Shown: positions 12,427 to 22,582 of the stretch, piece by piece
How positions within the stretch are numbered: position 1 is the first letter of the stretch
Layout: each line of letters opens with the position of its first letter
Assembly: GCA_002197995.1 (NCBI GenBank)
Contig: NGZR01000001.1
Coordinates: forward strand, 12,295,501-12,359,500
From: Gaeumannomyces sp. JS-464
Taxonomy: Eukaryota; Ascomycota; Sordariomycetes; Magnaporthales; Magnaporthaceae
DNA: 64,000 bases
Reading direction: 5' to 3'
Program-made: the position numbers and the translations under genes
Notes under the pieces: model-generated
The model's input: only the letters and a program-made list of their open reading frames with translations
The model's database searches: none
Told to the model about the DNA's origin: nothing

Positions 12427-13758
12427 TCAGACGGCAGCAGCAGGCTCATTAGATCCATTGGCGACAGCGGGCGTCGTGGAGCCATTTTCGAGCGGCTGTT
12501 CAGAGACGGCCATCTCAAGCGCCCTCACGACGTCGGCGGTCAAATCGTCAGCGTCCTCGACGCCACAGCTGACGCGGACAAGATCGTCAAAGACACCAAC
12601 GGCCTCGCGCTGGGAGCGGGGGATACCGGCATGGGTCATGCTGCTGGGCACCTCGACCAGAGACTCGACGCCACCGAGCGACTCGGCGAGCGTGAATATG
12701 CGGGTGTACCTGCAGAAGCGCTCGGCGGCGCCGTGGCCGCCGCGAACCCGGAAGGACAGCATGCCGCCGCCGAGGCCGGAGCGGTGCTGGCGGACGGCGA
12801 TGGCGCGGTGGGGATGGGAGTCGAGGCCCGGGTAGTTGACGGAGATGACGTGGGGGCTGGCCTCTAAAACGCGGGCGACGGCCAGGGCATTGTGCGAGGC
12901 CTCGCGGGCGCGTAGGTGTAGGGTCTTGAGGCCGCGGTGGGCCAGCCACGAATCGAAGGCCGAGGGCACGGCGCCAATGGCGTTCTGCAGGAAGCGCAGG
13001 CGCTGGGCCAGGTCATCGTCGTTGAGCGCGGCCACGCCCATGACGACGTCGCTGTGGCCGTTGATGTACTTTGTGACGCTGTGGACGACTATATCGGCGC
13101 CGTGGTCGAGCGGGTTCTGGATGTAGGGCGAGAGGAAGGTGTTGTCGACGACGACCATGACACCGCGGGCGTGTGCCTGGGCAGCGACGGCACCGATGTC
13201 GACCAGGCGCAGGGTCGGGTTGCTGGGGGTCTCGATCCAGACAAGCTTGGTGTCGTCGGCGATGTGGTCGCCGATGTCGACCTCGATCTCGGGTGTAAAA
13301 GTGACCCTGATGCCGTGGGTCTTGGTGACCTGGGTAAAGTAGCGGTGGGTGCCGCCGTAGACGTCCGAGACGGAGATGACGTGCGAGCCCGCGGCAAGGG
13401 ATTGGAGGATGGTGGCCGTGGTGGCGCTGCCGGAGCTGAATGCCAGGGCATGGCGCGCGTGCTCGAGCGCCGCGACGGCCTGCTCGAAGTTGTCGCGGTT
13501 GGGGTTGCTGCTGCGGCTGTACTCGTAGGCGCCCACGGGCTTGCCGACAGAGGTCTGGGCGAAGGTGGTAGACAGCGAGATGGCCTCGATGACGGCTCCG
13601 GTAGCCGGGTCGTGCGGGCTTCCGGCATGGACGGCCAGCGTGCCGAACCCAAGGGCCGCCTCGGGAGATGCGGCTGCATGCCCGGACATCTTCACCGCAG
13701 CGATGGCCGAGTTAGCCTCCGGCGTGCCCGGGGCGGCCTGGAACTGCGGCACTGTCAT
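12427..13758 (-). CDS. CYS3: Cystathionine gamma-lyase
   Basis: An intact single exon of 443 residues in the Cys/Met-metabolism PLP enzyme family. The cytosolic enzyme cleaves cystathionine to cysteine, 2-oxobutyrate and ammonia, the last step of reverse transsulfuration. Visible signatures are EAISLSTTFAQ, YEYSRSSNPNRDN (about 78-90), the FSSGSATTATILQ loop, VVDNTFLSPYIQNPLDHGAD, and HSVTKYINGHSDVVMG, in which Lys230 should carry the PLP Schiff base. GGGMLSFRV, FTLAESLGGVESL and the SMTHAGIP motif follow. The pattern matches yeast Cys3 more closely than cystathionine gamma-synthase. The N-terminal 25 residues and C-terminal 20 residues are Ala-rich extensions. A second Met at residue 24 could be the real start. 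A leader of several hundred bases probably precedes the gene. Confidence 0.95.
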   Translation of the reverse strand: MTVPQFQAAPGTPEANSAIAAVKMSGHAAASPEAALGFGTLAVHAGSPHDPATGAVIEAISLSTTFAQTSVGKPVGAYEYSRSSNPNRDNFEQAVAALEHARHALAFSSGSATTATILQSLAAGSHVISVSDVYGGTHRYFTQVTKTHGIRVTFTPEIEVDIGDHIADDTKLVWIETPSNPTLRLVDIGAVAAQAHARGVMVVVDNTFLSPYIQNPLDHGADIVVHSVTKYINGHSDVVMGVAALNDDDLAQRLRFLQNAIGAVPSAFDSWLAHRGLKTLHLRAREASHNALAVARVLEASPHVISVNYPGLDSHPHRAIAVRQHRSGLGGGMLSFRVRGGHGAAERFCRYTRIFTLAESLGGVESLVEVPSSMTHAGIPRSQREAVGVFDDLVRVSCGVEDADDLTADVVRALEMAVSEQPLENGSTTPAVANGSNEPAAAV

Positions 13759-16135
13759 GACTCCCAGGTAGTAGGTTAAGTGCGTGCTCTGGATTTTGTC
13801 CTGCCCTGTTGCCTCGTCTTTGGATAGCTGTCTATATGTCCGATGTGCTACACTGTTTGTGGATGGTCAGTTAGGGTACGATTTACGGTCCCCCAGATGA
13901 AGAAAAGAAAAGGCATACCAAATCCGGGACTGGTCTGGGTGGAATTCACGGCGATGGAATGGTGTAATGTGTTTTTATAGGCGTGCTGTGTCTCCGACTC
14001 CGAATGCGAGATTAGCACCTCAAGCTGTATGGGTCTGATCCAACACAGAGAGGAGGGAGAAGAATTAAAGGAAAAGAAGAACAACAAAGAGGAAGAAAAA
14101 AAAACAAACAGATTGAGGGGGAGCACGCCAAGGAGGGGGATGGAGACGGACAGGACACAGGCAGATGTCGCGGAGGGGCCTTTTTTTTCTGTATTTTCTT
14201 TCTTTTTTCCTTCCCTTTGGAAGAACACAGTCGCCGAGGCATATATATGGACCACAAATGACATAAAATTTTCCCAGCTATCCCACCAAGATTCCACAGT
14301 GGGCAGCTGAGTGCACTGGAGACACTGATTACGTACCGGTTTGTGAGAATGCTCGCGTTGACGCGCCGTCCGTCGGTGTGTCGGGGGAATCGGTCTTGAC
14401 TCGGGCAGCACAGGCTACTGTCGGCGTAGGGAGAGCTTGGTCGGGGACCTCGACCTGCAGGTACCTCGACCGATAAGACCCTAGTCTAATGGATGGGAAA
14501 CGCGCAGGTCCAGGTCACCAGACAGGAAAGATAGCGCAAGCTGCCCAATTCCAGGTTGGCACTAGAGAGAGAATAGAAGGACCCAAGAGGGGGAAAAAGG
14601 AGGGAGATCCGGTGCCGCCTTTCGTTTCCTCGAGTTTCATGACAGGAAACGCAAAGCAAGAACAGGCATGCCCGGATATTTATGCGGGACCCCAGGCCTC
14701 ACGTAGTTGATTGATAATTTGGCGTTTTAGCCTTGTGGTTCCAGACGGCTGGGGCGCCTTGAATTGTCAGCAGCACTGGTAGCACGCCGCCCTTACGTTT
14801 TTCGTCATTTACAATCCCAATGAGCAATCTTGCCGCCCCGACATGCGCCCCTTGTTATGGCAAGCCTCGGTCGCTGACAAACAAACCACGTCCCAAACGA
14901 GGCATTGGCTCTGTCTAGCTTCACAGATACACCGGCGGACAAAAGTACCGCTCACTTTTCAATTTTCCGCACCGGACCCAAAATTAACCTCCTACTTTAA
15001 CACACGACTGCACAATCAATTCCGTTTCAATTAATACGAAAATTTAATAGGCAGGAAAACAATGGCAGTGAATTCGGTATGGCTAATTTCTAATACTTGG
15101 TGTACCACTCTTTGGGCATGTTGTGCGTGTTTGAGTTGGAAAACGCGTCGCGGGGTTACGGGGCAAAAAAAAATTGAAGCGATACTTTTGTCCCCCACTG
15201 CACATCCCGTCCGACGGATTCGGCAAATGTACTGCAGCCCGCGTGCCAGCGTGCATGCTCGCCTGCAAAGAGGCACCTACCCAAAGTAGGCACTTCCGCC
15301 GAGTTCCGTCATCCCCGCCCATATTTGTTGGCCCGAAACACGGCCATGTTCCGAGGCAGATCGATTAAAGGACAAGGATTTGATACCGTCTGATTCCTGC
15401 TGAGAGCCGCAGCAAGTTTGGCTCGGACAAGACTGACGGATAGTGTCCCCGGATGCCCAGTCCATTTTTAATATTATGACACCAAATCATGGTGGTATAA
15501 ATAGATGGCTAGATGTGAGCCTTACCGTATATGGCTTGGCAGAGAGTCCTTACCTATGCGGTTTTACGAGTTTTTTCCCCACCATCAGTGTCCTAATCTG
15601 CATGTCAATAGCGAGTCGTTTGGCAACGCCGAATCCCCTTCCATAGCAAGAGTGGTGATTTTGACCAAAAGGCATTAGTCGGTTGTTCGCGACACAGCGC
15701 CCCGAGCCTCAGGTTCCTTCTGCTATCTTTTTTTTGCTCCTCGGTGGATCTATATCATCTAGCCCTCCCCAGAGTGTCCCCGTACCTCCCCGAGCTCCCG
15801 TCATCAATTGTGGTTATGGTACAGGCAGAAGAATGAAACAGCCCAGGGCATGAGCTGATGGAGGCTGGAGAGATGGTTGGGCAGGTAGGTATTGTACACG
15901 GAAAATAATACATGGGAAACTTTTCGTCAGGGATAGGGACGAGGGGCAGTTGCTCTGGGGACTTGGGACTCCGAGCTGAGTAGCGACAGGCATCGAATCG
16001 CCGGATCACTCCCAGGAGCCGCCCCGAGAGCGCAGACGAAGGCCGCCTGCAGGCAGCCAGCCCGATGGCGGGCTTGCGACCGCACCGGCGGATCCGAGCG
16101 GCGCGGAGCCAAGCCTGAGTCATAAGGGGCCGGCT
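13759..16135. other. Intergenic region, 2.4 kb, upstream of CYS3
   Basis: This separates CYS3 from the 3' end of TIM44, both on the minus strand. The first kilobase should be CYS3 promoter and leader, with purine-rich tracts at 14,050-14,110 and an AGGTACCT palindrome at about 14,459. An AT-richer patch at about 14,940-15,070 differs from its surroundings and may be an old repeat fragment. Frames such as 15,755-16,123 (minus) have no recognisable product. Confidence 0.55.
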
Positions 16136-17849
16136 TTATATATAATCGCGACTGCTCTTTTGCATCTCAATCAAGCGCCAGCCCCTTGTTTCCGGGTTGT
16201 TGACATCCTCGGGAACTCTTGTGATGCCGATGGCGTAGGTCACAAGCTGAACGCGGTCCTCCATGCCCGCCGCCAACTCCTTGGTCTTGGCGTTGCGGTA
16301 CACGTGCACCTCCTGCGTCCTGCAAGTGATGATAAAGACTGGAATCTCGCCCGGCTCCAGCATCCTGGCCTTCAGTATGTCGACGTGACGGATGTCGAGG
16401 ATGCGTCCATCCGACTTCAGGCCCACCTGAAGGTACTGCTTGGTGAGAGCTTCGTACACTGAGAACTGGGCCTCGGACAGCCAGAGCTTCAGCGTTTCCA
16501 CGTCACCCTTGACGTAGGCGTCGAGCACTTCGGGCAGTATGTATTCCCGTAGGTCGCGCAGAAACGGCTCGATCTGGAACGCCGGGTCCATCTGCCGCAG
16601 CTTCTTGATCACCATGGCCGTCTCATTCTCGGCAAAGAATCCCGCGACCCGGTCCGTGATACTCCTGGCTGTCGAGATAAGAGGGTTCTCCGACTCCTGG
16701 TACGTGCTCTTCATGCTAAAGACTCCCTGAACGAATTTGTTCGAGTCTCGGAAGTCCCTCCAGGCCTCCTTCCACGCCGCATCTTTGTGGAGGGTAACAT
16801 TGGTGCCGGCACTACCAACGTGACAGGGAGTTCAAGGTTAGCACACGACCGCAAGAAGGAAAAGAAAGCAAAGATTGGCGAAAGGCAATGGATGGGCTAA
16901 CATACTCGGGATTCTCTTGCGCCACCGGCCCGGCCTGGGACGGGTCGGCTTGCTGCAGCTCTCGCCGCCTTCGCCTCTCCTCTTTGTCGACCCAGCCGCC
17001 GTACCTCGAGCTGCTCCCGTCATCAATCACGTTCTTGACATTTTTGTACGCCTCGGTCTCGCGTATCGGCTTGGTAGCCTCATCGAGGGCGTCGCCGGTG
17101 ACGTTGGCGGCCTTGCGGACGCCCTTCATGACGGGGGTTTCCCAGGTCCACGAGGCGCCCTTGCCAATGGCGCTGGCGGTTCCTTTCAGCACCGTCCCGG
17201 CAGTGCTGGAGACGGCGCCCGACGTGGCCTCGTACGCCTGGCGGGCGCGCCGCACCGACTCGCTCTCGGTGAACTGGTGCGCTGACGAGGCGATGGCTTT
17301 TGTGGACTCGTCCCACTCCTTGGACTGCTTGAACTCGGACTGCATTGTCTCCATAAACACTTGCCATGGTGTCTTGTCGCCATGGCGCGGAGGGGGCGGC
17401 ATGTCTCCAGCCTGCTGTTTCTTGCCGCCATCCTCTCTCTTCTCCTCCTTCGCTCCGTCGCTGCTCTCCTCTCCTTCGCCCGCGCCATTATTTTTTTTGT
17501 CGCCATCTAGCTCATCCTCAGGCGCTTCTTCGGGCGCTGGATTCCTAACCTTGGCCTCAGCCGCCTTGTCTTGAGGTGTTTCCCTCGGTGGCGCGGATTC
17601 ATACTGCGGCTGTTTCTGTAGTAAACGGACAGAGTTGTGGAAGGCGCGGAGTTGCCCGGCGTGCTCCCTGGACGGGTCGAACAACAGGCGGCTCGGGAGC
17701 GCGTAGTGCGATGAGATAGGTTGTGACCAGCGCGAGATCAGGCGGCTAAATGCTGGTGATCTGAGACCCGAGGGAGAAGAGAGCAAGGAAGCGGTTCTTC
17801 CGAGGGCAAGAGCCCTTCGATGAGGCGCCCTTATCAAAGTGGCAGCCAT
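16136..17849 (-). CDS. TIM44: TIM44, mitochondrial import motor subunit
   Basis: Two exons, 16906-17849 and 16136-16811, with a 94-nt intron (donor GTATGT, acceptor TAG) that splits an Asp codon; the product is 539 residues. The start is a typical matrix presequence, rich in Arg, Ala, Leu and Ser and lacking acidic residues. A charged, coiled-coil-prone stretch (about 90-160) follows. Next comes the N-terminal Tim44 region with PWQVFMETMQSEFKQSKEWD and an Ala/Gly/Thr-rich helix set. The C-terminal Tim44 domain (about 320-539) includes TLHKDAAWKEAWRDFRDSN and GEIPVFIITCRTQEVHVYRN. Tim44 is peripheral on the matrix side of the inner membrane, where it links the TIM23 channel to mtHsp70 in the PAM motor. 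The ATG at 17849 is chosen because it begins the presequence. The upstream plus strand is CT-rich, which fits a fungal housekeeping promoter. Confidence 0.95.
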
Positions 17850-18605
17850 CGTGCTCTCTCTCTCTCTCTCTCTCCCTCCCTCTTTTTTCCTTCTTTTTTC
17901 TTTTTTCTTCTTTTCTTTTTTGGCTCCTCCCGCCCTTTTCTCCCCCTTTTTGTGTTGCCTTCCCTCCTCTTCTTTGTCCCTCCCTGTCTTTCGCCCTTCC
18001 TCTTATTGCTCCTCTTTTTCTTTTGTCCCTCGCCTTCCGGGTCCCGAAGTTGGTGCTCTTAGGTTTGCGATGCGGGTTGAGCGCATCGAGGCTGTGGCAA
18101 GGTTTTCCTCAGGCAAGAAAAAAATCGCGGGACAGCCGATGGCCTAAAGCAGGGGTCGATCGTCCTCAACATGCGGGATAGGTTGTGAATGCGGTTGTTA
18201 GGTGGGGCCTGGAAGCTTCCATGGCCAATAATTGAGGGGCACTGTATGCATCGTAGAATGTGTGATGTGGGTCGATCGGCCGCGAGCTCTTTTTTTTGTG
18301 TTCAATGCGGGCAGGCAAGCAGGCTGGCAGGCGAATATCTAGGTAGGTATACGACCGCCCACTCGCTCCCCCTAGCATCACCGACCGGTCCTATCGTTCC
18401 TACCGTCCCTGCCAGAGCAGCGGCCCGGTAGCCCCTCGTTGGGATCAAAAGTCCACATACCCGCAAATTCGAGGGTCGCGGCTCCTTGGTGAGTGTGCCC
18501 CGAAACTGTTGCTAGGATTATTCCATCGCCGAAGCACTCGCGAATATCCGGCACGGGCGGCGTCACTGACCACGCGACCAACCAACCTTGAAATAGCATG
18601 CAGAC
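17850..18605. other. Divergent promoter region, TIM44 and uS11m
   Basis: About 750 bp between two divergently transcribed nuclear genes for mitochondrial proteins. The TIM44 side has a long pyrimidine-rich stretch (17,854-18,040) that begins with a CT microsatellite. The other side contains a good splice donor (GTGAGT at about 18,489) whose role is unclear; it may belong to an upstream leader exon of the uS11m gene. Confidence 0.55.
17854..17874. repeat. CT dinucleotide microsatellite
   Basis: A run of about ten CT units immediately upstream of the TIM44 start codon, continuing into a longer C/T-rich tract. It is probably a promoter or 5' leader polypyrimidine element. Confidence 0.85.
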
Positions 18606-19293
18606 ATGATGGGACGCGGCTTGACTTGGAGGGCACCGGGCCTGACCAAGATTTTTCAGGCACCGATGCCAGCCGCTGGGCGCAGCGATCCGGTGTCACG
18701 GTGGAGGAGAGCGTTCGCTAGCAACACAACGGGCGGGGCGGCTCTGGCACCACTAACCCCCCAATCCGGCCGACTCGATGTTGCAGCTGGGAAGCCTGTT
18801 GTCGTCCAGCGGAACGGCCAGCGCGCGTATCAGCACGCGCATCGACGACAGCTCCTTGGATCGCGTCGCCAACACGTCGCTGGATGAATTCGAGCGCAAG
18901 AAGCCGGCCAGCACCAGCAAGGAGCCGTGGCATTTCCATATCTTCAGCCACAAGCACAATACCCACATCACCATCACCACGCCCGACCGCAGCCCCATCA
19001 TCTCATTGTCGTGCGGGAACCTAGGCTTCAGGAAGTCGGGGCGCAAGCACTACGACTCGGCATACCAGCTCGGCGCGTACGTGATCGACAAGCTCCAGCA
19101 GATGGGCAAACACAAGGACATAGACCAGCTCGAGATTTCCATGCGCGGCTTCGGGCCAGGCCGCGATGCTGTCACAAAGGTTCTGCTGGGGAACGAGGGG
19201 AGGCTGCTCCGGCCCAAGATCATCCGTGTGTCCGATGCCACGAGGCTCAAATTCGGAGGCACGAGGAGTAAGAAGCCGAGACGCTTGGGCTGA
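18606..19293 (+). CDS. Mitochondrial small ribosomal subunit protein uS11m
   Basis: The well-supported part is 18,787-19,293. It carries a complete uS11 domain: HITITTPDRSPIISLSCGNL, the GFRKSGRKHYDSAYQ segment, LEISMRGFGPGRDAVTKVLL and a basic C-terminus ending KKPRR. uS11 lines the platform of the small subunit; the yeast mitochondrial form is Mrps18. The frame is closed upstream by a TAA at 18,754, but CACTAACC followed by TTGCAG at 18,781-18,786 looks like a branch site and acceptor. I propose exon 1 at 18,606-18,692, which reads as a basic presequence, ending at a weak GTGTCA donor. It joins exon 2 in phase through a 94-nt intron. The alternative is translation from the ATG at 18,778. 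The domain call is firm; the 5' structure is uncertain. Confidence 0.85.
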
Positions 19294-20119
19294 TGCCGTT
19301 CGTTATACTTCGTTCCGTTCTGGGAAGACCGTCACACAGCCTCCACTGGCCCCTTGGCAGCGGCAGGGACACGTGCTGGCCGTGTGTGTTTGTACGATCA
19401 AGTCTGCCTTCCCTACGACCGGCCGACCTACGTCCGTCTACCATATACCTTGCCTAGACATCTACACCCACCTGCATCCTTCTCTCTGTCGGGCACCCTG
19501 TGTCGGGCAATCAAGCCCCTCGTTCATCCCGGCCGGTTATCCGCGGACATGTTGGTGCTTCGAGGCGACGGAATGTGAGAACTAGCCAGCCCTCTCCACG
19601 TTGCTTCAAGGCGATCCGTGAGACATGCATTCCAGGGCCGGCCTTACGGTGCATTGCTGCTGGCTCCCCGTCTATACCCCTTGACAGGCATCTATTTCTA
19701 CGTAGGGTGGTAGGCACGTACCTTGCATCGGGGCGTCGGTAAATGCGGGCGCCGGCAGCCAGGGTGGTCGGTGAGCGGGCTGGCCATCTCCACTCCGCTG
19801 TGGATGCCTCAATTATTCGTCGCTTTTCTTCGCCAGGACAGTGCTGGCTGGGTCCGTCCGCCCCCGCTTCCATCTCAAGTCCACGAGCGGACAAGCAAGC
19901 GTTGGCGCGCACCGCCCAGCCCGCCCTTCGTTGGCGGCCACACTCTTGTAGGGCCAGCCGTGCCGACTTGGCTCTCCGGACAACCTCGAACTCTATCCAT
20001 CTGCCTCTCCAGGCTCTCCCCGCAACCACCGCACCCGAGATCCATCGTCCGCCACACGCCACACGCCCCGCGACCATGACAAGCCTGGCTTGGCGCAGAC
20101 GGCCCATTTGACACCCGCG
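19294..20119. other. Intergenic, promoter of the Zn2Cys6 gene
   Basis: About 830 bp between the uS11m stop and the transcription factor start, both genes on the plus strand. It should contain the uS11m 3' end and the promoter and leader of the next gene. Overlapping open frames on the minus strand (19,511-20,281) look like compositional by-products. Confidence 0.55.
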
Positions 20120-21841
20120 ATGCCGCCGCGCCGCTCCCACAAAAAGAGCCGAGACGGCTGCAAGCGCTGCAAGAGCCGCAAGATCAAAGTCAGTTGTCCC
20201 GCGAGCTCGCTGCCGGCAGAACCAGCCCGCGCGTCGAGTTAGAGGTCTTTGGCTAACTAGCGGCTGCGGTCGAGGCGGCATTCTTCTTGTCTAGTGCGAC
20301 GAGGTCCATCCCCGATGCGGCAACTGCATGAAGCATGGCGTCGACTGTGACTTTGAGCACCCCGGAGCCTTCCGCGCCAGCAGCGACGGCGCGCTCGCCA
20401 CCCCCCAGCGAACTGGTATGTCCGGAGCCGCCGCCACAGGGCCCTCGGCGAGCACAACCCCGCTCTACCGCACTCCGGCCGCGACCGGTGTGCTGTCTCG
20501 CGCGACCCCTGCCACGAGCAGGCTCCTGGAGTTGCGCCTGATGCACCACTTCATCTCTGTGACCAGCAAGACGCTCAACATCGCCGCCCCCGTCGCCGAG
20601 GAGGTGTGGCGCGATGCCGTACCCCAGATCGCCTTCGCCGCAGACTCGCAGCATCTCGCCGACGGCATCCTGGCCGTCGCCGCGCTGCACCTCAGGAGTC
20701 TATCCCCCCGTGACCAAGAGGTCGTCCGCGCCTCCCATGCCTACATGGCCTCGTCCCTCCGCGAGTACAGCGACGTGCTGACCCGCGGCATCAACGCCTC
20801 CAACGCCGAGTCCCTCTTTCTGACATCCACTCTCATCGCCATCCAGTCCACCGCCACCGCGTCTTCACCAAAGACGAATCCATAGTCGTGTCTCACCCGA
20901 CCGACGGCAGCATTGTCAGGAACCGCGCCGACCTCGGCGGCTATGGCCTTCCGCTCTCCTGGTTCCACTCGTTTCAAGGCGTCAAGGCCGTGACCGCCGC
21001 TTCATGGCAGTGGCTACGTCATAGCAGCGCCGTCATACCCATTATCAACTCGCAACCCGTCCTGCAACTGGACTTCAACAGCACTGAGTCAACTTTTTTC
21101 GGCCATTTGCTTGACGGGCTGGACCAGGAGCTGGCCGCCCTGCCACTGGATAACCACCACCAGGATTCCCCATCGTCATCGAGCCGGGTCCCGGATGCTG
21201 GTGCTACCGCCGCTACCGTTGCTGCTGCGGCTGCTGCTGCCGCCACGGGTCCGTCATCCTCGTCCGGGGTTGGCTTTGAGTCCCAGGCGCAAGGACTGCC
21301 CGGCGGCAGCATCAGCAGCAACAGCGCCCGGCAAGCCACACGGCAAGCCTATGAACATGCCGTAGCCGTCCTCAACTGGGCACACAAGATCCCGCACAAG
21401 GGCTCGCCGCTCGCCTTCCCGGCCACAGTGTCGCGGCGTTTCGTGGAGCTGGTCGAGGACCGGCGGCCCCGCGCCCTGGCCATCCTCGCGAGTTTCTTTG
21501 CGCTTCTCAAGTGTCTCGACCAGGTCTGGTGGCTAAGGGGGATGGCACGGCGCGAGGTTCTCGGCATCGTCTCTCTCTTCAATTCGGACTACTTCGGCCC
21601 TGATGTCGAGCGTCAGTGGTGGCCCCACCTGGAGTGGTCCGTCCGCGTGGCCCTCCACGACGACCGAGACAATCCTGGCTACGTACCGGCCGACCTGTGG
21701 GGTGCTAGCTGGGTGGGCGACGACGCTGCGCTCGCCCAGGAGAACGCTCCCAACTTTGTATCACATATCGAGATGCTGAGCGAGATGATGACAGGCATAC
21801 AGAGCTTTCCCGGTCCCGTTCCAAGTCAGGGCGGCCGATGA
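20120..21841 (+). CDS. Zn2Cys6 transcription factor, Upc2-like, with apparent frameshift
   Basis: Exon 1 (20120-20188) and exon 2 (from 20295) are joined across a 106-nt intron (donor GTCAGT, branch CTAAC, acceptor TAG). The splice completes a binuclear zinc cluster with Cys at residues 14, 17, 24, 31, 34 and 41 (spacing 2-6-6-2-6), preceded by a basic stretch. Later comes a fungal-specific regulatory domain: LLELRLMHHFISVTSKTL, then HLADGILAVAALHLR, SWFHSFQGVKAVTAASWQW and WWPHLEWSVRVALHDD. Fungal proteins with this layout are often annotated as sterol uptake control protein 2-like, but the target genes cannot be inferred. The frame breaks once, at about 20,856-20,862: the first part ends at 20,885 and the conserved sequence continues at once in another frame to 21,841. 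One base appears to be missing, and no GT-AG intron fits. It is either a sequence error or a recently damaged gene. A Gly/Ala-rich low-complexity loop lies at about 21,200-21,260. Confidence 0.85.
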
Positions 21842-22582
21842 CGACTGGTGCCCGGGTGATGGGCATAGAAGCCGGAGAACCGTACTAGATGCGGCCAGCT
21901 GCTACAAGGCCCCGCGGGCCAAAATACCTTTGGGTTAGTCAAGCTTGATCCTGATAATGATCAACGTCCTCGAATAGGTAATGTCGTGTTGTGCTACGTC
22001 CCGAACCCCTCCGGGTACAAGGGGCCGAGCAAAGGGGGAACAGGCGAAGAGGGGCTTCCATAAATTATCACATGACACAACGGGTGCTGGCTCGCCCGCT
22101 GGTTGGTCTTGCTCTCGCTGCCAGTCTTGTTAGAGAATAGGAAGTTGGGGGGAAACGGTCCCTCTCCAGCGACGAGGAGACGGTTTGGGTCATCTATGTG
22201 TGGAACGTAAAAATGTCCATGTGAATGCGTTTTATCCCCTGCCGGGCGTCCCTCAGCCCATAATTCTCGGCAAGGAATAAAAGGGTAATCGGGCAGCGGC
22301 TCTTACAATGGCGCATTTTTACGTTGCCAAGACATTCAGGGCAGGCCCTGATTTGATGACTGGGTCCGAGAGATCCAAAATATACGCTTTCTGTTTTCAT
22401 TTCCACCGACACGCGTGGCCTGGAGCCAGCACGTACTGTGGTTTCTACGTCCACGTTTTACGCTGGAGCCTTTGGCCTCGCAACGCCAGAGGCACACATC
22501 TACCATGCACGCACACGTGCATAGCAGATGTAGGGATGGTTGCATGCAGGGTGGAGGGGCAGTGGGACAAGAAATCTCCTGT
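21842..22582. other. Convergent intergenic region
   Basis: About 740 bp between the stop of the plus-strand transcription factor and the stop of the minus-strand RPF2 gene, presumably both 3' untranslated regions. I see no gene or repeat in it. Confidence 0.6.

Noticed and set aside
12937..13779. Plus-strand frame of 280 codons, Gly/Val/Asp-rich
   Set aside because: Antisense by-product of the GC-rich third codon positions of CYS3.
14940..15070. AT-richer patch as a transposon relic
   Set aside because: No terminal repeats, duplication or coding similarity could be seen; noted only as a composition shift.
19511..20281. Minus-strand frame of 256 codons
   Set aside because: Rich in Arg and Ala, overlaps the promoter and zinc-cluster exon of the transcription factor, no domain.
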